A stretch of DNA of 64,000 bases from Lacibacter sediminis (GCF_014168535.1 NZ_CP060007.1:310001-374000); one strand, 5' to 3'; positions 25,745 to 35,470 are shown, numbered from the stretch's first letter. Notes: generated by a model from the letters alone, not told the origin. Numbers and translations are program-made.

Positions 25745-26461
25745 ATGAACGTTGTCATCACCGGTGCATCAAGAGGAATTGGCAAGGCCGTTGCAGAAAT
25801 ATTTGCAGCAAATGGCCATGCCCTGTATCTCAGTTCAAAAAGTGAAGTAGCGATCTACAAAACAATGGCGGAGTTGCAGGACAAGTATCCCGGCGTAAAG
25901 ATCAAAGCCAAATCAAGGGATCTCAGTAAACGTGAAGAGGTAGATAGTTTCGGTAAGTGGGTGCTCGACAACAGCTTCAACATTGATGTGTTGGTGAACA
26001 ACGCCGGAAATTTTTTACCCGGCAGCGTCTACAATGAAGAAGATGGTTTCCTCGAAGAAATGATCGCTACAAATCTTTACAGCGCTTACCATCTTACCCG
26101 TAAACTGTTACCGCAAATGATGAAGCAAAGCCCGGTCAGCGGTTCACGTGGACATATTTTTAACATGTGTTCCATTGCTTCGCTTCATGCTTATAAAAAC
26201 GGCGGCGCATACAGCATCAGTAAATATGCCATGCACGGCTTCAGTAAAAATCTGCGTGAAGAAATGAAATCGCACCTGATTAAAGTGACCTCTGTTTTTC
26301 CCGGTGCCGTACTCACCGATTCATGGGGCGATTATGATAATTCGAGCAAACGTATTATGGAAGCAGACGATATTGCCAAACTGGTATATGCCAGTTCACA
26401 GCTTTCGCCGCAGGCTTGTGTGGAAGATATTATCATCAGGCCGCAATTGGGTGACTTATAA
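25745..26461 (+). CDS. Short-chain dehydrogenase/reductase (SDR)
   Basis: A 238-residue Rossmann-fold oxidoreductase: cofactor loop GASRGIG at residues 7-13, VLVNNAGNF, catalytic Ser in NMCSIASLHA and YSISKYA with the Tyr-Lys pair. An Arg and Ser-rich stretch after the second strand (LYLSSKSEVAIYK, KSRDLSKR) suggests NADP preference. The substrate is unknown; family members include 3-ketoacyl reductases and sugar or sepiapterin reductase-like enzymes. It is divergent from the HAD gene. Confidence 0.9.
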   Translation: MNVVITGASRGIGKAVAEIFAANGHALYLSSKSEVAIYKTMAELQDKYPGVKIKAKSRDLSKREEVDSFGKWVLDNSFNIDVLVNNAGNFLPGSVYNEEDGFLEEMIATNLYSAYHLTRKLLPQMMKQSPVSGSRGHIFNMCSIASLHAYKNGGAYSISKYAMHGFSKNLREEMKSHLIKVTSVFPGAVLTDSWGDYDNSSKRIMEADDIAKLVYASSQLSPQACVEDIIIRPQLGDL

Positions 26462-26631
26462 CCGCTGATGATATAATGAAGTATTAGCCACGGATGAACA
26501 CAGATTTGCTTATTGCTCATTGTCAATTCCTTCATTACCTGTTGAACAGCTTTCATCATTCACATCCTCCAATCAAATAATTCAAGGGTCGATTTAACAT
26601 TCGCTGCCATAGCCTAACGGTACTCTTGCGT

Positions 26632-26639
26632 TAAATTTG
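26632..26639 (+). promoter_or_regulatory. Probable -7 promoter box for the BatD-like gene
   Basis: TAAATTTG, a perfect TAnnTTTG, 7 nt before the ATG; the message would have an almost absent leader. Confidence 0.5.
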
Positions 26640-26646
26640 TATTCTC

Positions 26647-28458
26647 ATGTTGCAGCGTCCATTATATATGTTTTGGGTGATGACGTTTCTGCTGTTGTCT
26701 TTTTGTACTGCAGCACAGGTGAAATTGTCTGTGATACCCAGCAAAACAGTGGTGCAGCAAAACGAAAATTTTCAACTGCAGTTTGTGGTTGAAGGCGCAA
26801 GCCAGATCGATGATTTTACACCACCCTCCTTCCGCAATTTTGAACAGATGAGCGGCTTCGATCAAACCAATGGATGGACATGGGTGAACGGTTCACTTTC
26901 AGAATACATTACTTATACCATTACACTTCGCCCCAAAATAAAAGGCCGGTTACCGATTGCATCGGCGATTGTAAAAGCAAAAGGAAAGATCGCTACATCA
27001 TCTCCCATTGTCATTTTTGTTAAAGAAGCAGGTTCAATAAAACAGGTAGAAGAAGAACGACCTGATTACTACCTGATGCCGAATGAAAATTTGAAAGATA
27101 AAGTGGCGAAGAACTTGTTCATTAAAGCAACGATCGATAAACATAGTTGCTATGTAGGCGAACCGGTATTGGCTACGTTTAAATTATTTACCCGGCTCGA
27201 CAGTGAATCAAAAATTGTTAAGCGTCCATCCCTCAACGGCTTTTCGGTTGTAGATATGGAACAACCGGAGACAGGAATTTTTTCCAAAGAAATGTACAAT
27301 GGAAAATTGTACAACTGCTACCTCATTCGTAAAGTACAGCTGTTTCCTTTACAATCGGGACAACTGATAATTGAACCGGTAGAAGTGGAGAATCTTGTGC
27401 GGATGATCAGGGCAAGGGCACGCAGCACGAAAGAAACAAATACCTGGCTTGATGCTGTGATGGAAAAAGTAAAAGAAGAAGAGTACAGCAATGGCGATGT
27501 CATTCAGGAAACGATTATTTTGAAAAGTGATTCATTAAAAGTGAATGTGCTTGACCTGCCCGAAAAAAACAAACCTGCAAGCTTTGATGGGGCTGTTGGC
27601 AATTTCAGCATGGAAGCATCGCTGTTGAACAAAACGATTGCAGCAAACGATTACGCAACACTACGTGTGGTCATAAAGGGAAAAGGAAATCTTCCAATGA
27701 TCACAGCACCCACAGTTCACTGGCCAAGTGGAGTTGATTCGTTTGATGCGAAACTGAGCGAAGAGATCGATAAACACAATGCCCCCATCAGCGGAACAAA
27801 AACATTTGACATTCCATTCGCTGTTTCAAAAGCCGGATTGTTCACGATACCAAAGATCAACTTCACTTATTTTGATGAACAGTCGAAAACATATCATACA
27901 CTTTCAAGCGATAGTCTGCAATTGAACGTAACGGCAGCAGTTAAACGGAAAACCCCTGTGTTTCATGATGAGCCGATTGTAAAGGAAGGCTTGCCACGAT
28001 GGGTATGGGTAGCAAGCGTTGGCAGTGGTTTGCTGGTATTGATCGTCGGTATCTTTTTCGTTCAACACAAAAAAGAGCAGAAAGCAAAGGCAAGTATTGT
28101 TGTACCTCAACAACAAGTGGAAGAAGAACTCCAACCACAAAAAACGATGGATGCTTATTTGCAACCGGCAGCTTATGTATTGCAGGGATTACATCCAAAA
28201 CAGTTTTATACATTACTCATGCAGGGTGTGCAGGATTTTTTAATTGAACGCCTCGATCTACAAACAAAAAATATCAGCAATACACAACTGGTACAGGCTC
28301 TGCAGCAAAAAAACTGGCCCGATCTCGCAACACAATTCCAGGAACTTGTACAAGCTTGTGAGTTAGCTGTGTTTAGTCCAATGGAAATAACAGATGACAG
28401 GGAACTGCTGATGCAACAATCAAAAGAGTTGCTGCAGGAAGTGGATAAGCGATCTTAA
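26647..28458 (+). CDS. BatD-family protein
   Basis: A 603-residue exported protein: signal peptide ending CTAAQ, then repeated beta-sandwich domains of the BatD type (VIPSKTVVQQNENFQLQFVVEG; FTPPSFRNFEQMSG; SEYITYTITLRPKIKGRLPI are family-like), a single transmembrane helix at about residues 452-474 (WVWVASVGSGLLVLIVGIFF), and a cytoplasmic tail with Gln-rich and helical stretches (residues 475-603). BatD was named in a Bacteroides aerotolerance operon where it works with BatA/B MoxR-linked VWA proteins. None of those partners is next to it here. Confidence 0.88.
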   Translation: MLQRPLYMFWVMTFLLLSFCTAAQVKLSVIPSKTVVQQNENFQLQFVVEGASQIDDFTPPSFRNFEQMSGFDQTNGWTWVNGSLSEYITYTITLRPKIKGRLPIASAIVKAKGKIATSSPIVIFVKEAGSIKQVEEERPDYYLMPNENLKDKVAKNLFIKATIDKHSCYVGEPVLATFKLFTRLDSESKIVKRPSLNGFSVVDMEQPETGIFSKEMYNGKLYNCYLIRKVQLFPLQSGQLIIEPVEVENLVRMIRARARSTKETNTWLDAVMEKVKEEEYSNGDVIQETIILKSDSLKVNVLDLPEKNKPASFDGAVGNFSMEASLLNKTIAANDYATLRVVIKGKGNLPMITAPTVHWPSGVDSFDAKLSEEIDKHNAPISGTKTFDIPFAVSKAGLFTIPKINFTYFDEQSKTYHTLSSDSLQLNVTAAVKRKTPVFHDEPIVKEGLPRWVWVASVGSGLLVLIVGIFFVQHKKEQKAKASIVVPQQQVEEELQPQKTMDAYLQPAAYVLQGLHPKQFYTLLMQGVQDFLIERLDLQTKNISNTQLVQALQQKNWPDLATQFQELVQACELAVFSPMEITDDRELLMQQSKELLQEVDKRS

Positions 28459-28466
28459 ATCTGCAT

Positions 28467-30182
28467 TTACTTTCGCATAGCGATGACATCGTTCTTTAAA
28501 AATGATTTAGCTTTTTCAATCTCAGGTCTGTTACTGTTTGGAGAATTAGATGTTGTGATCAGCAGACTGTAATAATGGTTTGCTTTCTCTTTATCGCCAG
28601 AGAGTTCGCTGGCTAATCCGGCACCATATAAAGCATTAAACCTGTTTGGATGAGTTTTCAAATTTGCTTCGTAGGCTGCCATTGCTTCTTTTGGTTTATT
28701 CATCTGCAATAACATATCAGCCATTGATTCACGTGCAGGAATAATTTCTCCGGGAGTAACAGGACTTTTTCCTGTTTTATCTTCCAATTCAACAGCAGCT
28801 GTAATTTGAACTAAGGCTTCGTTTGTTTTTCCTTCTTTAAAAAGTATCCACGCTTCGCCTGTTTTTAATTGTATCAACACCTGATTGGCTTTGTACATGT
28901 CTTTTTCAGCGATCAATAATTGACGCATACTGTCCAGATTTTTCAATTCAGTTTTTGCTGCATCAAGTTTGTTTATATGAACAGCCCCCATCAACCGTGT
29001 AAAATGGGTGATCGCTTTTTGCCACGGAAATTTTTGCCATGGAAAATCAATTGGGTGCATTTCCATGCCCGCCGCTTCTTTCCATAATTTATTTTCGAGA
29101 TAATAGCGGGAGGGAATAGCTGCAAATGCATAAGCATCTTTAAAATTAACAGGATATACTTCTGTTATAGTCTTCAAATACTCACATTGCTGTTTAGCTA
29201 AATTATTTTCTCCCCGTTGCAGATAAGCATACACAAGATAATCCATGCCATGCAGTTCTTCATCCCAATGACCTTTGATGCCAGCCGTTTCCGCATAACA
29301 TTTTGCAGACGAAGTTGAAATAAGATTTGATTGTATACATTCAGCCCAAAGACCAAGACGTGTAAAAATATGCGAAGGCATATGTTGTGCATGTGCTGAT
29401 GATGGAGCAATAGATGCATATTTTCTTGCAGCAGGCAATGCAAGCGACGCAAGCTCGGGATAATCATACGTGTGAATAATGTAATGCACAATCCCGGGAT
29501 GATTAGGTTCATTCGGATAAAGAGCCGTTAAGATGGTTCCTGCTTTCCGTTGTTTGGTATATGTTTTATCAGCAGGATCTGCGGCGCCTACAAGTGACAG
29601 GGCGTAAAACGCAGCAACTTCTTTATCTGCAGGGTAGCTCGTATAAAGCTTTTCCATTTCTTTTTCAAAAAAGAGTGTTCTGCTACGATGATCGATCGTA
29701 TTCCAGTCTTTGTAGAACAATGCCATCGCATCAATGTAATCTGTTTCTTTTTTTGATTTATTCTTTAAAGCTTGTGCAATCAAGATGGCTTTTGTTCCTT
29801 TCTTCAGCTCAGCTTCAGTTGGCGGCGATGGCCATACCTGGTGATAATTACTCATGGCAACTCCCCAATAAGCCATGGCGCATGTTGGTTCTTCTTCAAT
29901 CACTTTTGCAAATACTTTTTCCGCTTCATCATACTCAAACGAATGCAATAAGGCAATCGCCAGGTCAAAGTCTTTTTTGGTTTTTGGGGAACACGAAGTG
30001 ATAAATTCAACAGTGCCGAATTGCTCATCGGCAGGTCCACACAGCACAACATTTCCACGTTTAAGATCGATCTCACTGATTTCTTCTTTTGATGGAGCTG
30101 TACTTGTTCCTTTACATGCGGTAAGCTGTAACAGGAATAAATAAAATACAGCTCTTGTAAGACCTTGAAATAATTTATTCAT
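28467..30182 (-). CDS. Tetratricopeptide-repeat lipoprotein
   Basis: The ATG at 30182 gives a 571-residue protein with a lipoprotein signal ending LLQLTAC. The body is helical with TPR-like units, clearest at FDLAIALLHSFEYDEAEKVF, EEPTCAMAYWGVAMSNY, and near the C-terminus MNKPKEAMAAYEANLKTHP and NALYGAGLASELSGDKEKA. Two His-containing stretches (NHPGIVHYIIHTYDYPE; HAQHMPSHIFTRLGLW) are conserved-looking and could form a metal site. Function unknown; TPR proteins act as scaffolds. Convergent with the BatD-like gene and 8 nt from it. Confidence 0.82.
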   Translation of the reverse strand: MNKLFQGLTRAVFYLFLLQLTACKGTSTAPSKEEISEIDLKRGNVVLCGPADEQFGTVEFITSCSPKTKKDFDLAIALLHSFEYDEAEKVFAKVIEEEPTCAMAYWGVAMSNYHQVWPSPPTEAELKKGTKAILIAQALKNKSKKETDYIDAMALFYKDWNTIDHRSRTLFFEKEMEKLYTSYPADKEVAAFYALSLVGAADPADKTYTKQRKAGTILTALYPNEPNHPGIVHYIIHTYDYPELASLALPAARKYASIAPSSAHAQHMPSHIFTRLGLWAECIQSNLISTSSAKCYAETAGIKGHWDEELHGMDYLVYAYLQRGENNLAKQQCEYLKTITEVYPVNFKDAYAFAAIPSRYYLENKLWKEAAGMEMHPIDFPWQKFPWQKAITHFTRLMGAVHINKLDAAKTELKNLDSMRQLLIAEKDMYKANQVLIQLKTGEAWILFKEGKTNEALVQITAAVELEDKTGKSPVTPGEIIPARESMADMLLQMNKPKEAMAAYEANLKTHPNRFNALYGAGLASELSGDKEKANHYYSLLITTSNSPNSNRPEIEKAKSFLKNDVIAMRK

Positions 30183-30313
30183 TACCACGGGTGTTTTTAA
30201 AAACTACTGAAGAGCTTTTGCGAGAATGTTGATGCAATAGCTCAAGCTACACAAAATTTATACCCCGTAACCGGAAAGTTATATCCATGCAACAAATGAT
30301 CTTACTCTGCTGA

Positions 30314-31582
30314 TCAGGCTGATACATGTAATTCAGGATGTACAGGTATTGCCTCACCTTCCAACGCATGTGATTTGAAGAAAAAGCCCATCCATAAAAC
30401 CGATGCTCCCACAAATATTAAACCGGCGATCATTTGCCAACCGATCCACTCAGCCATACCATGTGCATTAAGAATGGCAATGAGTGTAACAAGCATATAC
30501 AATAAGCGGAACATCTCGAGTGCCACCGCCCATTTTTTTGCACGAAGAATACCGCCCCAGCCGATCGTCATCATAAAAATTCCGGCAGTCATGATCAACC
30601 GTTCAGTAATGGTCAAAGGCATGGTGAGGTTAATGGTGATGAACATGTAAACTAAACCCGCTGCAATTTGTGCAATGATGTAGGGTTTTGTATTACGGAA
30701 TTGCTTGCTGGAGAATTTCACCTGGCTCTCTCTTGTGTAGCCAACTCTTGGAAAAGCCTGTCCCACATTTTTTGGCCGCCAGCCTAATGGCATAAACCAG
30801 ATGCGGATCTTGTCCCACCAACTGTCGGCAGCAACAGCATCATCCCACAATTGTTTCCAATATTGAATATTGATATAGATCGGGTCCCAGGTGCGTGGCG
30901 GATGTGTAACACCATAACATACTTCTTCTTTTTCTTCTTCAAACGAACCGAAGATCTTATCCCAGATGATGAGGAATTCCGAAAAATTCTTATCAAGATA
31001 TTGCGTGTTGACACCATGATGTACACGATGATGTGAAGGTGTTACAAATATCTTTTCAAGAATTCCCATTTTCTTAATCAGACGGGTATGATGCCAGTAA
31101 GCAAGAAACAAATGCACTGCTGCCATAGAATAGATCATCTCAGGAGAATAGCCAATCACTGCGAGTATCCAATCGAAGAATAAAAACTGGAACATACGTT
31201 GGGTAAAACTGGCACGCAAGCCTACCGACAAATTCATTTCTTCTGATGAATGATGGGGCATATGTGCCGCCCAGAAAATATTAATGGTATGCCCCACCCG
31301 GTGGAACCAATAGAAAATAAAATCCTGCAGCAGAAGAAGTATCAGCAAGCTGTACCATGTAGCAGGAATTTTCCACGGCGCCACATTATTGTACAGCCAT
31401 CCGTAAAAGTGATACACAAAAAACAGAACAGCAAGATTGATACATTGGTTGCCGATGCCGGTTGCAAGATTGGCAACAGTATCCTGGAAACTGTAGTAAC
31501 CGTTTTTCTTCTTCACACAATACACAATTTCCAGTAAGAGCAACAGTATTGCCAGCGGTGATAAAAGTGCATATACATTCAT
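30314..31582 (-). CDS. Fatty acid hydroxylase/sterol desaturase-family membrane protein
   Basis: A 422-residue integral membrane di-iron enzyme. The histidine boxes are complete: WFHRVGHTINIFWAAHMPHHSSEEMN (HxxxH and HxxHH, split here only by description), then THPSHHRVHHGVN-type TPSHHRVHHGVN and a later His in YGVTHPPRTWDP. The last 130 residues add four more hydrophobic helices beyond the core, so it is longer than simple C-4 desaturases and resembles alkylglycerol monooxygenase-like members. It oxidises lipid chains; the exact lipid is unknown. Single gene. Confidence 0.88.
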   Translation of the reverse strand: MNVYALLSPLAILLLLLEIVYCVKKKNGYYSFQDTVANLATGIGNQCINLAVLFFVYHFYGWLYNNVAPWKIPATWYSLLILLLLQDFIFYWFHRVGHTINIFWAAHMPHHSSEEMNLSVGLRASFTQRMFQFLFFDWILAVIGYSPEMIYSMAAVHLFLAYWHHTRLIKKMGILEKIFVTPSHHRVHHGVNTQYLDKNFSEFLIIWDKIFGSFEEEKEEVCYGVTHPPRTWDPIYINIQYWKQLWDDAVAADSWWDKIRIWFMPLGWRPKNVGQAFPRVGYTRESQVKFSSKQFRNTKPYIIAQIAAGLVYMFITINLTMPLTITERLIMTAGIFMMTIGWGGILRAKKWAVALEMFRLLYMLVTLIAILNAHGMAEWIGWQMIAGLIFVGASVLWMGFFFKSHALEGEAIPVHPELHVSA

Positions 31583-31723
31583 AACAAAATGTTTATCTAA
31601 AATTAGACAGCATCTGTTTCTAATGCAATACCACTCACCGGTTGATATTTGCAGGCTTTGCCAAACATTTTAATTGCGTTGGCATAAACTGCGGTCTTTA
31701 AAAAATAATCTCTTTTATTTTGC

Positions 31724-32821
31724 TTATCCTGCAATAGATACGCCGATCAACTTACCAATGCCAAAGGTGATAGCTGCAGCAAGTAAACCAAATAACACCT
31801 GTCTGAAACCCGAGAACCAAACATTTCTTCCGGTGAACAAAGTAATAGCAGCGCCGATCAGGAATAAACCTAATGCACTCACCGCAACACTTATGCCAAT
31901 GGCGGCAGCACCGCTGGCGAACATAAATGGTGCAACAGGTATAATGGCGCCAATGGCAAATAGAATGAAAGAATATACAGCCGCTTCAACAGCCGATCCT
32001 TTTAATTCGTCTGCATCAATTCCCAGTTCTTCTTTCACCAACAGATCGTGTGCCTGCGTTTTATCTTTCATTAATTCATCGGCAAGAACATAAGCTTTCT
32101 GTTCATCAATTCCTTTGGCCATATAGATCAAGGCAATTTCTTTTTTCTCTCCTTCAGGATTTACTTCCAGCTCTTCCATCTCCAGTTGCATCTGGTTCTC
32201 GTATAACTCCTGCGAACTTTTTACAGAGATCCATTCGCCCAATGCCATGGATAAGGCCCCAGCCAATAACCCTGCAAGACCAGCTAATAAAACTCCCTGC
32301 TGACCTTGTGTGGCACCTGCAATGCCCATTACCAAACTGAAGTTGGACACCAATCCGTCATTACCACCCAACACAGCTGCACGAATGGCATTGCCACCAA
32401 CAGAACGGTGTCGTTTTTCAAAGCGTGAAATTTGTTTACCCGATACTTCCACTTCTTTTTCTAAAATGGAACGAAGGATTTTTACATGCGTTGTTTCGCT
32501 TCCGGTAAGGACTTCTTTATTTTTCTTTTTGGTTTGAACGATTGCATTCGAAATACTTTTCTCTGTATCCATCAATGTACCCAACACATAATCATATCCA
32601 AATACTTTACCGATGAGGTTTAAGGTTTTTGCCCGCCACGATGGTTTGGGAAGAAGTGAAGTGTCGATCTTTTCTTTTGCAGCAAATGCAACTGCATGAC
32701 TGTTTTCAATTTCACTCATTTGCCTGAATACATTGGCAATAACCGGATCATCTTCATGAATTGCCAGTTTATTGTAGAGAAAAGCGGCATCTATTTCGGT
32801 TTGAATATTTTTCTGGTTCAT
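31724..32821 (-). CDS. Ferritin-like/VIT1-CCC1 fusion membrane protein
   Basis: A 365-residue fusion. Residues about 1-130 are a soluble ferritin-like (rubrerythrin) domain with paired carboxylate helices (NQKNIQTEIDAAFLYNKLA; MSEIENSHAVAFAAKEK). Residues about 150-365 are the VIT1/CCC1 iron/manganese transporter domain with AVLGGNDGLVSNFSLVMG, GALSMALGEWISVKSSQE and four to five helices. The MbfA-type fusions export iron using the ferritin-like domain as sensor or loader; that role is taken from the family. A lone gene, preceded by a divergent-free gap. Confidence 0.9.
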   Translation of the reverse strand: MNQKNIQTEIDAAFLYNKLAIHEDDPVIANVFRQMSEIENSHAVAFAAKEKIDTSLLPKPSWRAKTLNLIGKVFGYDYVLGTLMDTEKSISNAIVQTKKKNKEVLTGSETTHVKILRSILEKEVEVSGKQISRFEKRHRSVGGNAIRAAVLGGNDGLVSNFSLVMGIAGATQGQQGVLLAGLAGLLAGALSMALGEWISVKSSQELYENQMQLEMEELEVNPEGEKKEIALIYMAKGIDEQKAYVLADELMKDKTQAHDLLVKEELGIDADELKGSAVEAAVYSFILFAIGAIIPVAPFMFASGAAAIGISVAVSALGLFLIGAAITLFTGRNVWFSGFRQVLFGLLAAAITFGIGKLIGVSIAG

Positions 32822-32917
32822 AGCTTGTCTTAAAGGATTAAGATAAACAGAAGCGACCCAAACTGCGATGATGTTGATTGGCTGAAGAACTGATTTTGAA
32901 AAGCGGAATTACAGCTT

Positions 32918-33697
32918 TCACTTTGTTATAAGGGAAAGACCGTAAGTGCTGAAATGCTTTTTCCAGTTAGCAAGCGAAAAGCCATATTCAAAATCACCCA
33001 GTTCATCCACATTCCGGTTAACGTGTGCTGAACAACGATCGGCAAAAACAACCAGTGTTTTTTCCTGCAGGCTGAATTGTATGTATTCAAGTGAATTGTA
33101 CAACTGGCTTTTAAGACAGTTGCTGTAAACTTCGATCATCTCTTCATAGTATTCTTTATCATCCTTATCAACAGACGAACCTTTCTTTGATAATAACTCT
33201 TTGGCTGATCTTATTTTCTGTTGCAGCAATTCCTTTTTTTGTTTGTTCATTGCTTCGAGTAACAGCTTTTTACCGGAAGGAGTTAATAACTCTTCCAGTT
33301 TAAATTCTTTACCTGTTTGCAGATCGAAATTGTAGTAACGGGTGAACGGCTCGCAATAAGCGCCGCAACCTTCTGCTGAAATACTGATGCTTAAAATGCG
33401 TTTGCTGTTCTGCAAAACTTCGTAGGAAATATCAGAAAGCAAACCGAAATTATTCTCTTCACCGGGCCAAATGTTTTCAAAAATGCTTTTTTTGATTTTG
33501 TTCCTGTCAACATCTAAAAAATCACTGCAAAGCGCATTGTTGATGCGATTAGATACTGTGCCGCTTTTTCCTTTAATGATGGGGAAGATGTATTCCTCTG
33601 TTTTTCTGAGCGGATGCGTTTCTTTGATCTCTTTCACAGTTACCTGGCTATGCAACAAGGTTGGAAACAGGAAAACAAGCAGGGATATTTTTCTCAT
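32918..33697 (-). CDS. Exported protein with a DUF3298/RsiV-like C-terminal region
   Basis: A 259-residue protein with a signal peptide (MRKISLLVFLFPTLLHSQ). The pattern YYNFDLQTGKEFKLEELLTPSGK, followed by a charged helix and a final beta region (IQFSLQEKTLVVFAD), resembles the DUF3298/RsiV domain found in exported proteins and anti-sigma factors, but I cannot confirm it by eye. Three Cys lie in the mature part (ALCSDF, AEGCGAYCEP), so disulfide bonds are likely. The function is unknown. Confidence 0.7.
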   Translation of the reverse strand: MRKISLLVFLFPTLLHSQVTVKEIKETHPLRKTEEYIFPIIKGKSGTVSNRINNALCSDFLDVDRNKIKKSIFENIWPGEENNFGLLSDISYEVLQNSKRILSISISAEGCGAYCEPFTRYYNFDLQTGKEFKLEELLTPSGKKLLLEAMNKQKKELLQQKIRSAKELLSKKGSSVDKDDKEYYEEMIEVYSNCLKSQLYNSLEYIQFSLQEKTLVVFADRCSAHVNRNVDELGDFEYGFSLANWKKHFSTYGLSLITK

Positions 33698-33811
33698 GAA
33701 TAAGGCAGTTGTAGTTCTAAGCTCAATTTAAGGATTTATGTGTTGCAGTATTTAAAGTTTACAGATGAGGTAAAGGACGAGATTTGTTACTTTTTTGTAT
33801 TTTTCATATAT

Positions 33812-34375
33812 ATGAGAGATCTCAGGCCTTTATATTTTACTGCGATAATGATTGTGAGTTTAATTGCAGGGATATACTTGTGGACTTATGAAGGTGAACT
33901 GATCCGATCGCCCAGAATTGCTCAGGTAATGTGTTTTATTGTTGCTGCGGCTTGCTTATGGGCATTGACAAGAAAAGACAACGAGAAGTTACAAGAGCCA
34001 AGCGGCAAATATTTAGAATTCTTGGAAGAGTTAAAAAGATTTAAAGCTAAGGCTGAAATAATATTACCTGATCATGATGCCTGCGAATTCAGAAATGGAA
34101 CTTACTATCATGAGGTGGAAGACAAAGACATTTCTTGGATGGCCAGAGGAAGTCATATCATGTTTAGTGAAGAAGTAACAAAAACTGAAAAAGTAATTCA
34201 ATCGAGCTTTCTTTACTGGCATCAGGAAGGAGGAACTGTGAAAAAATATGCAAGTCAGGGTTTCCCATTTGACAAAATAGCCCTACAGCTTTATGTTATG
34301 GATGGGAAAATTAAATTGTATGTAGATAGATTTGATAGAAATAGATACTTCTTTGAATTGGAAGAGAGTAAATAA
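33812..34375 (+). CDS. Hypothetical membrane-anchored protein
   Basis: The ORF opens at 33740, but a promoter-like TACTTTTTTG overlaps the first codons and the ATG at 33812 (MRDLRPLYF) begins two transmembrane helices (residues about 9-26 and 37-52), giving 187 residues. The remaining 135 residues form a soluble alpha/beta domain (AEIILPDHDACEFRNGTYYH; KLYVDRFDRNRYFFEL). No family recognised. The gene is A+T-rich by eye compared with its neighbours. Confidence 0.68.
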   Translation: MRDLRPLYFTAIMIVSLIAGIYLWTYEGELIRSPRIAQVMCFIVAAACLWALTRKDNEKLQEPSGKYLEFLEELKRFKAKAEIILPDHDACEFRNGTYYHEVEDKDISWMARGSHIMFSEEVTKTEKVIQSSFLYWHQEGGTVKKYASQGFPFDKIALQLYVMDGKIKLYVDRFDRNRYFFELEESK

Positions 34376-34387
34376 GAGTAGACTAAA

Positions 34388-35470
34388 TCATTCTCTCACC
34401 GCCACAGCAATCTTTGAATCAGCCGTTCCATAATACAAAAACCATTTGTTCTTAAAATAAACCAGGCCTTCTACAAAGCACACTTCATTCACTTCGCCCA
34501 CACGCTCATAATCTTTATCAGGACGAATGAAATTTGAATCAGTTCGACTGATGAGTTTCCACGGTTCCTCTTTATCAAACAATGCCTGACCGGCAGCATA
34601 AGTAAACTTCGGCATACCGCTGTCGCTGAAGTTGGCTGCATTACTTCCATTATAAATCAACAGAATGCCATCGTTCTGCAGCAACGCATACGGACCGGGT
34701 TCTACCAACCGGCTGTCGAAATAACCCATACGTGGATGTAACACCGTGATCATCTTTTTGCTTTCTTCATTTTCAGCAACGGTCCAGTGAATCAAATCAT
34801 CAGACGATGCCATGAACAGATCTGTATCGCCAAAATACATCCAGTACTTCCCATTGATCTTTGTCGCAACGATCTTCTCCCCATTTTGTTTGGCAACAAT
34901 GGCCCCCGACTTCGACCACACATCTTTATGTTTCTCATCATTTAATACCAAACCATGTTTGGTCCAGCTTCGCAGATCTTTAGAAGTAGCCAAACAAAGT
35001 CTGGCTGTTTTACCATCGTAAGAAGTATAAGTAAGAATATAAGTGCCGTCTTCGCTTTCCACCACACGTGGATCTTCCACACCACCTTTCCATTCATAAA
35101 TTTTCATGCTGTCATTATCGGGAAAGAAAACGGGTTGCGGCAGTTTGGTGAAATGTAAACCATCATCACTCACTGCAAGACCAAGGCGTGAAGTCATCTG
35201 CCTGTCCTGTGCACGGTAGAGCAAATACACTTTACCATCTTTTACAACGGCTGATGGGTTGAGTACATTGCGTTCTTCCCAGTTCACCGTTTGTTTACTC
35301 AAGGGACAAGTAAATTGCTGCGACGAATCAGGTTGCAGAATAGGATTGAGACTATCCACTTTTACAAAGTTGAGCATTGCCCAACTGTTAGTTGTTGTTG
35401 CTGTTTGTTTTGGTTGTTCAGTACAACCGCATAGAAGAATAGTGAAAAGGAAAATGAAAACCTTGTTCAT
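34388..35470 (-). CDS. GH130-like glycosidase/phosphorylase lipoprotein
   Basis: The ATG at 35470 yields 360 residues with a lipoprotein signal (FTILLCGC). The mature protein is a five-bladed beta-propeller: NVLNPSAVVKDGKVYLLYRA, SRLGLAVSDDGLHF, the GGVEDPRVVESEDG block that carries the catalytic Asp of the GH130 family, YILTYTSYDG, WSKSGAIVAK, and VEPGPYALLQNDGILLIYNG. GH130 enzymes cleave or phosphorolyse beta-mannosides, but lipoprotein relatives with other glycan substrates exist, so specificity is open. It is the only glycoside hydrolase-like gene in the window and is not next to a Sus locus. Confidence 0.82.
   Translation of the reverse strand: MNKVFIFLFTILLCGCTEQPKQTATTTNSWAMLNFVKVDSLNPILQPDSSQQFTCPLSKQTVNWEERNVLNPSAVVKDGKVYLLYRAQDRQMTSRLGLAVSDDGLHFTKLPQPVFFPDNDSMKIYEWKGGVEDPRVVESEDGTYILTYTSYDGKTARLCLATSKDLRSWTKHGLVLNDEKHKDVWSKSGAIVAKQNGEKIVATKINGKYWMYFGDTDLFMASSDDLIHWTVAENEESKKMITVLHPRMGYFDSRLVEPGPYALLQNDGILLIYNGSNAANFSDSGMPKFTYAAGQALFDKEEPWKLISRTDSNFIRPDKDYERVGEVNEVCFVEGLVYFKNKWFLYYGTADSKIAVAVRE

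Noticed and set aside
30907..31036. Poly-lysine or poly-phenylalanine-like frames
   Set aside because: They are shadows of a Glu/Lys-rich stretch in the fatty acid hydroxylase-family gene.
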